A stretch of DNA of 64,000 bases from Clostridia bacterium (lineage in GTDB: Bacteria; Bacillota; Clostridia; Oscillospirales; Acutalibacteraceae). Within the stretch, counting starts at the first letter, position 1. The number at the start of each line of letters is the position of its first letter. The notes under the pieces are model-generated. The model did not search any database. It was not told the DNA's origin and worked only from the letters and a program-made list of their open reading frames with translations. This document shows positions 25,064-32,937 of this stretch, in pieces. The position numbers and the translations under genes were made by a program. The stretch is taken from contig JAFQMC010000016.1 of NCBI GenBank assembly GCA_017421045.1, positions 1 through 64,000 on the forward strand. Reading direction: 5' to 3'.

Positions 25064-26008
25064 TCAGATGTTCACCTTGTTGATTACTTCTTTCAACGTG
25101 TCGGCACTTGCCTTGAGCTTTGCAACCTCTGCATCATTAAGAGGAAGCAGAACCTTGCTGTGTGCGCCGTTGTTGCCTACAACGTTGAGAAGGCTCATGC
25201 ACACATCGCTGATACCGTACTCGCCATTGAGCATTGTGGAAACCGTGAGGGTGGTGTCCACACCGCTGAGGATGCATCTGCACAGGTGGCAAACAGAAAC
25301 AGAAACCGCATAGAAGGTTGCACCCTTACTGCTGATTATCTCTGCTCCTGACTTTTTAACGTACTGCTCTACTTCTTCATACTTGAGCTCGGGATATACT
25401 ACGTCTGTGCGATGAACGCTCTTTCTGTACTCTTCAATGGGAACATTCGAGATGTTACACAGTGACCAGGGAATAAATCCTGAGTTACCATGCTCTCCCA
25501 ATACGTATGCATGAACATTGCGCTGATTAAGGAAATAGTATTCAGAGAGTCTGGCGCGGAGTCTGGAAGTATCAAGAATTGTACCTGAGCCGATTACTCT
25601 CTCCTGAGGAAGTCCCGAAACCTTGCAGAAAGCATATGTGAGAACATCCACGGGATTGCTGACAATTACATAGATTGCATCGGGTGCGTATCGGGTAATC
25701 TCCGGGATGATGCTCTTTGTGATGTCTACATTTGTCTGTGCAAGATCAAGCCTTGACTGACCCGGTGCACGTGCCACACCGGAAGTGAGAACTACAATAT
25801 CAGAGCCTGCAGCATCCTGATAGCTGCCTGCATATACAGTGCATGAATGACAGAAAGGTGTGCCCTGACGGATATCCATGGCCTCGCCCATTGCCTTCTC
25901 CTTGTCGATGTCGATCATGACTATCTCAGAGCAAAGGCCTGCAACAGTAAAAGTGTATGCAAGGGTAGCTCCTACATTACCTGCTCCAACGACTGTGATT
26001 TTGTTCAT
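25064..26008 (-). CDS. mdh: Malate dehydrogenase of the lactate/malate dehydrogenase family
   Basis: A 314-residue NAD-dependent 2-hydroxyacid dehydrogenase. The Rossmann motif is GAGNVGATLAYT (residues 7-18) and the catalytic His sits in GEHGNSG (about 176-182). The specificity loop reads VARAPGQSR: at the position of the lactate-specific Gln (NQKPGETR in LDHs) there is Arg, as in malate dehydrogenases (ARKPGMSR). I therefore call it malate dehydrogenase, although automated pipelines may name it L-lactate dehydrogenase. Position before fumarase supports malate. The ATG at 26008 follows AAAAGGAGAAG; it is the first gene of the operon, with promoter and Rex box upstream. Confidence 0.82.
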   Translation of the reverse strand: MNKITVVGAGNVGATLAYTFTVAGLCSEIVMIDIDKEKAMGEAMDIRQGTPFCHSCTVYAGSYQDAAGSDIVVLTSGVARAPGQSRLDLAQTNVDITKSIIPEITRYAPDAIYVIVSNPVDVLTYAFCKVSGLPQERVIGSGTILDTSRLRARLSEYYFLNQRNVHAYVLGEHGNSGFIPWSLCNISNVPIEEYRKSVHRTDVVYPELKYEEVEQYVKKSGAEIISSKGATFYAVSVSVCHLCRCILSGVDTTLTVSTMLNGEYGISDVCMSLLNVVGNNGAHSKVLLPLNDAEVAKLKASADTLKEVINKVNI

Positions 26009-26147
26009 AATACTTCTCCTTTTAATAAAGCGATTAGGTTCTGTTTCATATGTGGATAAACCACCTTTTGTCCACAGGGAACGCGAAAATGAAAACCACT
26101 TTCTTTTGACTAAATATGCACAAATTCCCAGTGTACAAATTAACGTT

Positions 26148-26176
26148 ATTATATCATATTTACGCGAAGGGTGCAA
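26148..26176 (-). promoter_or_regulatory. Promoter of the mdh-fum-hdr-flx-frd operon
   Basis: Minus-strand TTGCAC (26171-26176), 17-base spacer, TATAAT (26148-26153). It gives a 5' leader of roughly 130 bases before the mdh start, in which I see no clear riboswitch. Confidence 0.75.
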
Positions 26177-26192
26177 TAGAAAAAGGCATACT

Positions 26193-26210
26193 TTGTTAAA
26201 AAATAAACAA
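26193..26210. promoter_or_regulatory. Near-consensus Rex operator
   Basis: TTGTTAAAAAATAAACAA differs from the Firmicute Rex consensus TTGTTAANNNNTTAACAA at one position. It lies 16 bases upstream of the mdh -35 box and 34 bases upstream of the divergent sfsA promoter. Rex is a repressor released by high NADH/NAD+, which suits an NADH-consuming fumarate-reduction operon. The rex gene is not in this window. Confidence 0.7.
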
Positions 26211-26244
26211 CTTCGCTATATGTACTGAAATATTGTCGTTCTCG

Positions 26245-26273
26245 TTGATTTATTTTATATAATACTGTATAAT
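26245..26273 (+). promoter_or_regulatory. Promoter of sfsA
   Basis: TTGATT (26245-26250), 17-base spacer, TATAAT (26268-26273), giving a leader of about 120 bases. Confidence 0.65.
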
Positions 26274-26401
26274 TATCCGCAAAGCCGAGCCAAAATATTT
26301 ATCGTTGTTCGATATACAAAACCCGCTTTTGATATTCTTATAGGAGCGAGTGTCCCACAGAAAATTACGCAGGCAGAATTCAGCAAACGGTGAGTGGTAA
26401 T

Positions 26402-27097
26402 ATGAGGTACAATAACATAGTTGAAGGAGTCTTTCTGAGCAGACCGAACAGGTTCATTGCGAAGGTTGAAACTTCAGGCAGAGAAGAGACTGTACACGTT
26501 AAAAACACCGGCAGATGCAAAGAGCTTCTGATACCCGGATGCAGGGTGTTTCTGTCGGTTTCGGACAATCCCTTACGCAAGACAAGATACGACCTTGTTG
26601 CGGCGATTAAAAAGAGAGAGAACCTGCCGGATTTACTGATAAACCTTGACTCTCAGATTCCCAACGACGCAGCGGAAGAATGGCTGAGAGGAAGGAGTTT
26701 ATTCTCCGAAGATGCCACCATACGTCGAGAGGTAAAATTCGGCGATTCCCGATTTGATTTTTACATAGAAGACAAGGGCAAAAAAATATTCTTGGAAGTC
26801 AAGGGAGTAACTCAGGAAATTGGCGGTACCGCACTATTCCCCGATGCTCCTACTGAGCGTGGAGTCAAGCACATTGAAGAGCTGATAAAGTGCGTTGATA
26901 TGGGATATGAGGCATATATCCTCTTTGTGATACAGATGAAAGGAATAGACATTCTGAGGCCCAATGATGACACCCACAGGGCTTTCGGCGATGCACTGAG
27001 AAGAGCTTCAGACAAAGGTGTCAGAATCCTTGGGATGGACTGCATAGTCACACCTGACTCTATGGTCATTGACAAAGAGATACCTGTAATACTCTAA
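26402..27097 (+). CDS. sfsA: SfsA family DNA/RNA nuclease-like protein
   Basis: A 231-residue SfsA protein, the typical length. An OB-like N-terminal domain (VHVKNTGRCKELLIPG) precedes a PD-(D/E)xK nuclease-type core with SRFDFYIED (Asp) and FLEVKGVT (ExK), and the family block FPDAPTERGVKHIEEL. SfsA was named for stimulating maltose fermentation in E. coli; its biochemical role is still uncertain. The ATG at 26402 is preferred; an in-frame GTG at 26390 is possible but leaves no room for a ribosome-binding site. It is divergent from the Rex-box operon and ends in its own terminator. Confidence 0.9.
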   Translation: MRYNNIVEGVFLSRPNRFIAKVETSGREETVHVKNTGRCKELLIPGCRVFLSVSDNPLRKTRYDLVAAIKKRENLPDLLINLDSQIPNDAAEEWLRGRSLFSEDATIRREVKFGDSRFDFYIEDKGKKIFLEVKGVTQEIGGTALFPDAPTERGVKHIEELIKCVDMGYEAYILFVIQMKGIDILRPNDDTHRAFGDALRRASDKGVRILGMDCIVTPDSMVIDKEIPVIL

Positions 27098-27111
27098 AAA
27101 GCAATATATTC

Positions 27112-27156
27112 AAACAGCATCATCAGGATTACCACATCTTTGGGATGCTGTTTTTC
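27112..27156 (+). terminator. Terminator of sfsA
   Basis: AAACAGCATC (27112-27121) pairs with GATGCTGTTT (27144-27153), followed by TTTCTT. Confidence 0.8.
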
Positions 27157-27241
27157 TTCTGATTCTTTTCTGCCAAAATCATATAATATTTGCCACATCA
27201 AGACCGTAATTTAGTGAAAACATATATATTTATAAAACGCC

Positions 27242-27270
27242 TTGACTTTAGCGTGATATAGTGTTAAAAT
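27242..27270 (+). promoter_or_regulatory. Promoter of the histidine operon
   Basis: TTGACT (27242-27247), 17-base spacer, TAAAAT (27265-27270). It is the only promoter seen before the ten-gene run up to 35862. Confidence 0.78.
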
Positions 27271-27283
27271 TGCAGACATATTA

Positions 27284-27308
27284 TTAGATAGTATATAACT
27301 ATATCTAA
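27284..27308 (+). promoter_or_regulatory. Inverted repeat at the his operon transcription start, candidate YerC/HisR operator
   Basis: TTAGATA (27284-27290) and TATCTAA (27302-27308) are exact reverse complements 11 bases apart, starting 13 bases after the -10 box. The first gene of the operon encodes a TrpR-superfamily protein, so autoregulation through this site is plausible. No His-codon leader peptide is seen here. Confidence 0.5.
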
Positions 27309-27329
27309 GTTTGAAAGGAACGGCTGAAT

Positions 27330-27638
27330 ATGAGCAATATTAAAAACCCGGAAACTGACGCTCTTTTCGAGGCAATACTTAGCCTTGAGAATACCGAAGA
27401 ATGCTACCGCTTTTTTGAGGATGCCTGTACTATCAAAGAACTCCGTGAGATAGCTCAGAGATTCCACGTTGCAAGACTTCTGCACAGCGGACAGAACTAT
27501 CAGGAGGTAAACGCAAAGACCGGTGTCAGCACTGCGACAATCTGCCGTGTAAACAAGTGCCTGAATTACGGCGACGGCGGATATCGCACAGCTATAGAGA
27601 GGCTCGAAAAGGAAGGAAACGCAACCCATGACAACTGA
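27330..27638 (+). CDS. yerC: YerC/HisR family TrpR-like regulator
   Basis: A 102-residue all-helical protein of the TrpR superfamily. The helix-turn-helix is REIAQRFHVARLLHSGQNYQEVNAKTGVSTATICRVNKCL, seen as two parts around residues 41-78; GVSTATICRVN is the recognition helix. In Firmicutes this family often heads or neighbours his genes and has been proposed, mainly by comparative genomics, as a histidine-biosynthesis repressor (HisR). Here it is the first gene of the his operon and overlaps hisZ by 11 bases. AAAGGAACGG precedes the ATG. Effector and operator are not proven. Confidence 0.88.
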   Translation: MSNIKNPETDALFEAILSLENTEECYRFFEDACTIKELREIAQRFHVARLLHSGQNYQEVNAKTGVSTATICRVNKCLNYGDGGYRTAIERLEKEGNATHDN

Positions 27639-28755
27639 TGATAAGATTATTAAAAACGACGAACGTGCCATATTTGCTCTGAGGGCATTGTACAGACAGT
27701 ACGGATACTCTCAGTTCAAGATGAGCCGTTTTGAAGAATATGACCTTTACGTAAAAAACAAGGATTTCCTTTTATCCGATGAGGTTATCACCTTCACTGA
27801 CAGAAGCGGTAAACTCATGGCGCTGAAGCCTGACGTTACTCTTTCAATTATCAAGAACTCTGTTGACCGCGAAGGCGAAATTCAGAAGGTTTACTACAAC
27901 GAGAATGTATACCGTGTTGCCAAAGGCACACACTCCTTCAAGGAAATCATGCAGGCAGGTCTTGAATGTGTGGGTGATCTGCACAGCTATGATATTGCAG
28001 AAGTTGTTCTGCTGGCTGTGAAGAGCCTTGCACTCATCAGCAAAAAATATGTGCTTGATATTTCCCATATGGGACTTGTGGCGGCAATACTTGAGGAGAG
28101 TGGTCTCAGCCATGACGGAAAAGCACAGGCACACGCATGTCTGCATCAGAAGAACACCCACGAGCTGAGAGAAATCTGTAACGCTGAGGGTATTGCAGAC
28201 GAGGAAACCGAGAAGCTCTGCGCACTTGTTGAATGCTTCGGCAGTGCAGGCAAGGTGCTTTCCTCCATCTCTCCCCTGCTCACCACGGACAAAGAGCGTG
28301 AGGCTTTTACTGAATTTGAGAATCTGTGCAAAATCATTGAGATGAGCGGATTTGCAAAAGCCGTGAGAGTTGACTTCTCTGTAGGCAACGATATGAAATA
28401 CTACTCAGGCGTTGTTTTCAAGGGCTATATCGAGGGAATCCCTGCAAGCATCCTCTCAGGCGGTCAGTATGACAGACTCCTGAAGAAAATGGGCAGAAAA
28501 AGCGGTGCTATCGGTTTTGCGCTGTATCTTGATTTGCTTGAGAGAATGGCTACCACCGAGGAAAGCTATGACATAGACACAGTCCTGCTTCACGATGCAA
28601 ACGCAGACACCCTGCTTCTGACACAAGCAGCTGACAAACTTTCAAAGAAGGGCAGTGTGCTCATAAGCACCAATGTACCCGAGCAGGTAAAATGGCGCAG
28701 GCTGATGAGATTTAGTGATGACGGGAGGATAGAGACACTTGAAGACAATGGTTAA
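27628..28755 (+). CDS. hisZ: ATP phosphoribosyltransferase regulatory subunit
   Basis: A 375-residue paralogue of histidyl-tRNA synthetase catalytic domain without the anticodon-binding domain. It has the class II motifs in altered form (MALKPDVTLSI, YYNENVYRV, and GRKSGAIGFALYLD as the motif 3 region). HisZ activates and gives histidine feedback to the short HisG, which follows immediately. Presence of HisZ matches the short HisG (next gene). Start overlaps yerC. Confidence 0.93.
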   Translation: MTTDDKIIKNDERAIFALRALYRQYGYSQFKMSRFEEYDLYVKNKDFLLSDEVITFTDRSGKLMALKPDVTLSIIKNSVDREGEIQKVYYNENVYRVAKGTHSFKEIMQAGLECVGDLHSYDIAEVVLLAVKSLALISKKYVLDISHMGLVAAILEESGLSHDGKAQAHACLHQKNTHELREICNAEGIADEETEKLCALVECFGSAGKVLSSISPLLTTDKEREAFTEFENLCKIIEMSGFAKAVRVDFSVGNDMKYYSGVVFKGYIEGIPASILSGGQYDRLLKKMGRKSGAIGFALYLDLLERMATTEESYDIDTVLLHDANADTLLLTQAADKLSKKGSVLISTNVPEQVKWRRLMRFSDDGRIETLEDNG

Positions 28756-29377
28756 CGTTGCTCTGCCTAAGGGCAGACTTGGAGAAAAGGTTTACGACTA
28801 CTTTAAAAAGGCGGGCTTTGAGTGCCCCTCTATCGAAGAGACAAACCGCAAACTGATATTCGAAAATCCCGAGAAGGGTGTGCGCTACTTCTGGGTTAAA
28901 CCCTCTGATGTAGCAATATACGTTGAACGTGGTGCAGCCGACATCGGCGTTGCAGGCAAGGATATTCTCCTTGAGTACGAGCCTGATGTGTACGAGCTTC
29001 TTGACCTTAATATAGGCAAGTGCCGTATGGCTGTTGCTGCAAAGAAAGACTTCCGCGACCCCAAGGGTACAACACTTCGGGTTGCAACAAAGTTTGCAAA
29101 TATTGCAGGAAACTTTTACGCAGAAAAATGCCGCGACATCGACATAATCAAGCTCAACGGCTCCATCGAAATCGCCCCTATTCTGGGACTTTCCGATGTT
29201 ATTGTTGACATCGTTGAGACAGGCACCACCCTCAAAGAGAACGATCTGGAGGTTGTGGAGACTATTGTGCCCATCAGTGCCAGACTCATCGCTAACAAAT
29301 CAGGCTACAAATTCAAGAACGAAGAAATCCTTGCGATCCGCAAGGGTCTTGAGGAACAAGTGAGGATACGCGGATGA
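28739..29377 (+). CDS. hisG: ATP phosphoribosyltransferase, short form
   Basis: A 212-residue short-form HisG: first step of histidine synthesis, ATP + PRPP to phosphoribosyl-ATP. The short form lacks the C-terminal ACT-like regulatory domain (long form about 290-300) and needs HisZ, encoded just before. VALPKGRLGEK at the start, GVAGKDIL and IVDIVETGTTLKEN (PRPP-binding) are the family signatures. The start may be TTG at 28739, ten bases after GGAGG, or ATG at 28748; the former fits the ribosome-binding site better. It overlaps hisZ and hisD. Confidence 0.93.
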   Translation: MKTMVNVALPKGRLGEKVYDYFKKAGFECPSIEETNRKLIFENPEKGVRYFWVKPSDVAIYVERGAADIGVAGKDILLEYEPDVYELLDLNIGKCRMAVAAKKDFRDPKGTTLRVATKFANIAGNFYAEKCRDIDIIKLNGSIEIAPILGLSDVIVDIVETGTTLKENDLEVVETIVPISARLIANKSGYKFKNEEILAIRKGLEEQVRIRG

Positions 29378-30648
29378 TTAAAATCATGAAATACGGCGAA
29401 ATCTCCAAGGAGGAGATCTTTGCCCGTCAGGAACAGACCGTTGATGTAACAGGTATTGTTGAGGACATTATTGCCAATGTACGCCAAAACGGCGACAAGG
29501 CGGTGCTTGAATACAACCTTAAGTTCGACAGTGCTGACCTTGACACTCTGGAAGTAAGTGAAGAAGAAATTCAGGAAGCTTTTGATGCAGTTGAGCCAAG
29601 ATTCCTTGATATACTCAGAAATGCCGCAGAAAACATCCGGGCATTTCACAAAAAGCAGGTACGCACCAGCTTCATCATGAACGAGAAGGCAGGCGTTGTA
29701 ACCGGACAGAAGATCACACCTATCGAGAAGGTGGGTCTGTATGTACCCGGTGGCACTGCCGCCTATCCCTCCACTGTTCTTATGGACAGTATCCCTGCGC
29801 AGATTGCAGGATGCAAAGAGATTGTCATGGTGACACCTCCCTCAAAAAACGGCAAGGTGAATCCCGTTATTCTGGCGGCTGCAAAAATCGCAGGCGTTGG
29901 ACGTATTTTCAAAGTCGGCGGTGCCCAGGCAGTTGCCGCTCTGGCATACGGCACAGAGACTATCACAAAGGTAGACAAAATCGTAGGTCCCGGCAACGCT
30001 TTTGTTGCAGAGGCAAAGAGACAGGTCTTCGGTCAGGTCTCTATTGATATGATTGCAGGACCCAGTGAGATACTGGTTATTGCAGACGGCAAGAGCAACC
30101 CCAAACACGTTGCAGCCGACCTGCTCTCTCAGGCAGAGCACGACAAGATGGCGAGCGCTGTCCTTGTTACCGACAGCGAGGAGCTTGCACAGGCTGTATC
30201 TGACGAGCTTGAGCGTCAGATTCCTCTGCTCTCACGTGCTGAGATTGCAAGAACCTCCATCGACAACAACGGCAAGATCATCATTGCAGAAAACCTCAGA
30301 GATGTGATTGATATCTCCAACGAAATCGCACCCGAGCATCTTGAGCTTATGGTGGACAACCCCTTTGACTACCTTGATGCCATCGAAAACGCAGGCTCCA
30401 TATTCATGGGCAGAAACTGTCCCGAGGCACTTGGCGACTACTACGCAGGCCCCAACCACACACTTCCCACAAGCGGTACTGCAAGATTCTCAAGTCCTCT
30501 GTCAGTTGATGACTTCGTGAAGAAAAGCCAATACACATACTACACCGAGGATGCACTGAAGGCTATTGCCGACGAGGTAGCTTTCTTTGCTGAAAAAGAG
30601 GGGCTCACAGCACACGCAAGAAGTGTTACTGTGAGAACTGAGGACTAA
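29374..30648 (+). CDS. hisD: Histidinol dehydrogenase
   Basis: A 424-residue zinc enzyme that oxidises histidinol to histidine in two NAD-dependent steps, the last of the pathway. Signatures: GLYVPGGTAAYPS, VDKIVGPGNAFVAEAKR, GPSEILVIAD, SQAEHD (zinc ligands Gln/His) and EIAPEHLEL (catalytic Glu-His). The length is typical. The ATG overlaps the hisG stop codon (ATGA). Confidence 0.96.
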   Translation: MIKIMKYGEISKEEIFARQEQTVDVTGIVEDIIANVRQNGDKAVLEYNLKFDSADLDTLEVSEEEIQEAFDAVEPRFLDILRNAAENIRAFHKKQVRTSFIMNEKAGVVTGQKITPIEKVGLYVPGGTAAYPSTVLMDSIPAQIAGCKEIVMVTPPSKNGKVNPVILAAAKIAGVGRIFKVGGAQAVAALAYGTETITKVDKIVGPGNAFVAEAKRQVFGQVSIDMIAGPSEILVIADGKSNPKHVAADLLSQAEHDKMASAVLVTDSEELAQAVSDELERQIPLLSRAEIARTSIDNNGKIIIAENLRDVIDISNEIAPEHLELMVDNPFDYLDAIENAGSIFMGRNCPEALGDYYAGPNHTLPTSGTARFSSPLSVDDFVKKSQYTYYTEDALKAIADEVAFFAEKEGLTAHARSVTVRTED

Positions 30649-30652
30649 GATA

Positions 30653-31717
30653 ATGAGCAGACTTCTGAAAGAAAATTATCAAAAACTTGAAGCATACATA
30701 CCGGGCGAACAACCCAAAGACGGCGAATACATAAAGCTCAACACCAACGAGTCACCTTTTCCGCCTTCACCCAGAGTTCTTGATGCACTTAAAAGAGAGG
30801 ATATTGAAAATCTGAGGCTTTACTCTGACCCCACCATGTCGGCACTCAGAGAAAAACTTGCACAGCTCTACGATGTAAAAAGCGAAAACATCTATCTCTC
30901 CAATGGTTCTGACGATATTCTGAACTTTGTGTTCATGGGATTCTCTCAAAACGGCGCCGTATTTCCTGACATCACCTACGGCTTTTACAGTGTGTTCTCA
31001 GAACTTCACGGCGTAGATTACAAAGAGATTCCGCTCACTGAGGATTTCAGGGTGAACTACAAGGATTACATAAACAAGGACAAACTCATTGTTATTGCAA
31101 ACCCCAACGCACCCACCGGCGACTGCCTGGGAGTTTGGGAGATTGAAGAAATAGTCATGAATAATCCCGATAATCTGGTTGTTATCGACGAGGCATACAT
31201 CGACTTCGGCGGTGAGAGCTGTTATCCCCTGACTAAAAAATACGACAACCTGCTGGTTGTTCGAACATTCTCTAAATCACGCTGTATGGCAGGCGCAAGG
31301 CTTGGATATGCCATAGGACCCAAGGGAATCATCGAGGATCTGGAGAAGCTCAAATACTCCACCAACCCCTACAACATAAACAGACTCACGGCTACTCTCG
31401 GAGAAGCTACCGTAGAGTCTGAGGATTACTACCTGAAAACATCGGAAGAAATAATCCGTGTCCGCGAATACACAGCGAAAAAGCTGATAGAATCAGGATT
31501 TGAAGTCCTGCCTTCCAAAGCAAACTTCCTGTTTGCAAGGTCAAATAAAATCTCAGGCGAAAAGCTCTATCAGGAGCTGAAAGCCCGTCATATTCTGGTA
31601 CGGCACTTCACAAACCCTAAAATCGAAATGTTCAACCGAATTACTATCGGCACACAGGAACAGATGGACATCCTCCTCGGTGCTATAGAGGAAATACTAA
31701 ACGGAGGCACAAAATGA
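30653..31717 (+). CDS. hisC: Histidinol-phosphate aminotransferase
   Basis: A 354-residue PLP enzyme converting imidazole-acetol phosphate and glutamate to histidinol phosphate. LNTNESPFPPSP is the typical N-terminal substrate region, NPNAPTGD the aminotransferase motif, VIDEAYIDF the Asp that holds the PLP ring N, and RTFSKSRCMAGARLGY contains the Schiff-base Lys. Could also serve as a Phe/Tyr aminotransferase in this organism, since none is in the aromatic operon here. Confidence 0.95.
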   Translation: MSRLLKENYQKLEAYIPGEQPKDGEYIKLNTNESPFPPSPRVLDALKREDIENLRLYSDPTMSALREKLAQLYDVKSENIYLSNGSDDILNFVFMGFSQNGAVFPDITYGFYSVFSELHGVDYKEIPLTEDFRVNYKDYINKDKLIVIANPNAPTGDCLGVWEIEEIVMNNPDNLVVIDEAYIDFGGESCYPLTKKYDNLLVVRTFSKSRCMAGARLGYAIGPKGIIEDLEKLKYSTNPYNINRLTATLGEATVESEDYYLKTSEEIIRVREYTAKKLIESGFEVLPSKANFLFARSNKISGEKLYQELKARHILVRHFTNPKIEMFNRITIGTQEQMDILLGAIEEILNGGTK

Positions 31718-32301
31718 GAACAAGCACTATAACCCGCAAAACTGCGGAAACTGATATAAGCCTTACTCTTAACCTTGACGGAAGCGGAAAATCAGAGATA
31801 AACTCAGGCATCGGATTTCTCGATCATATGCTGACACTGTTTGCATCTCACGGCAGATTCGACCTGACACTCAGCTGTACAGGCGACACTGAGGTTGATG
31901 ACCACCACAGCGCCGAAGACATCGGCATCTGCCTCGGCAAGGCATTCGAGGAAGCTCTCGGAAATAAAATGGGTATCACACGCTACGGCAATATGATGCT
32001 CCCTATGGACGAGACCCTGATTCTCAGTGCCGCTGATATTTCAGGCAGAAGCTGTCTGTGCTATGACATAAGCTTCCCCACTGAGAAGATCGGCACATTT
32101 GATACAGAGCTTGTTGAGGAGTTTTTCCTGAGCTTTGTCAGAAACTGCCCCATGAGTCTGCACATCAGAATGCTTGCAGGAAGTAATGCTCACCACATCG
32201 CAGAGGGCATCTTCAAGTCTGTTGCACGCACCCTGAAAAATGCTGTTGCAATCGACCCTGCACTGAAAGGCGAAATTCCGTCAACAAAGGGTGTGCTCTG
32301 A
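31714..32301 (+). CDS. hisB: Imidazoleglycerol-phosphate dehydratase
   Basis: A 195-residue mono-functional HisB, an Mn2+ enzyme dehydrating imidazoleglycerol phosphate. Three His-rich family motifs are present: GFLDHMLTLFASHGRFD, DHHSAEDIGICLGKA and AGSNAHHIAEGIFK. No phosphatase domain is fused, in line with the separate PHP-type phosphatase at the operon end. Overlaps hisC by four bases. Confidence 0.96.
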   Translation: MRTSTITRKTAETDISLTLNLDGSGKSEINSGIGFLDHMLTLFASHGRFDLTLSCTGDTEVDDHHSAEDIGICLGKAFEEALGNKMGITRYGNMMLPMDETLILSAADISGRSCLCYDISFPTEKIGTFDTELVEEFFLSFVRNCPMSLHIRMLAGSNAHHIAEGIFKSVARTLKNAVAIDPALKGEIPSTKGVL

Positions 32302-32927
32302 TGATAGGTATTATTGACTACGGCGTCGGCAACCTGTTCTCGCTTAAATCCTCCTTTGAGGCTATTGGCGAAGAGGTTTTTGTATCGGGCGATAAAAACG
32401 AACTTGCAAAGGCTGACGGACTTATACTCCCCGGAGTCGGAGCCTTTGAGGATGCGGCAAACAAACTGCGTCAGAGCGGACTCGACGAATTCGTGAAAGA
32501 GGAAGCAGATAAAGGCACTCCGCTGATGGGCATATGCCTTGGAATGCAGATTCTGTTTGAAAAGAGTTTTGAGTATGGAGAGCATCAGGGACTTGGACTT
32601 TTAAAGGGTCATGTGGTTCCCATGGAGGGTTCTCTTCCGAAAGAGCTTAAAATCCCCCACATCGGCTGGAACTCACTGCACATTACAAGCACTGACTGCG
32701 AGCTTCTGAGAAACATAAACGAGGGTGACTGCGTATACTTTGTGCACTCTTTCTATGCACAAGGCTGTGAGGATTCTCTCATTGCAACCGCCGAATACGG
32801 CAAGGAGCTTACTGCCGCGGTTGCAAAAGGAAATGTATACGGCTGTCAGTTCCATCCTGAAAAAAGCGGAAGCGTGGGACTTCGGATTCTCAGCACATTC
32901 AGCGAAATAAGCAAGCAAACAAGATAA
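32301..32927 (+). CDS. hisH: Imidazole glycerol phosphate synthase, glutamine amidotransferase subunit
   Basis: A 208-residue class I glutaminase that feeds ammonia to HisF. The catalytic triad is visible: Cys in GICLGMQ (about residue 80) and His-Glu in CQFHPEKS (about 187-192). GVGNLFSL at the start and LPGVGAF are conserved. hisH, hisA and hisF follow each other, as usual. Confidence 0.95.
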   Translation: MIGIIDYGVGNLFSLKSSFEAIGEEVFVSGDKNELAKADGLILPGVGAFEDAANKLRQSGLDEFVKEEADKGTPLMGICLGMQILFEKSFEYGEHQGLGLLKGHVVPMEGSLPKELKIPHIGWNSLHITSTDCELLRNINEGDCVYFVHSFYAQGCEDSLIATAEYGKELTAAVAKGNVYGCQFHPEKSGSVGLRILSTFSEISKQTR

Positions 32928-32937
32928 CGAGGGTATT

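Noticed and set aside
25064..26008. L-lactate dehydrogenase
   Set aside because: The specificity position carries Arg as in malate dehydrogenases, and the operon context is malate to fumarate.
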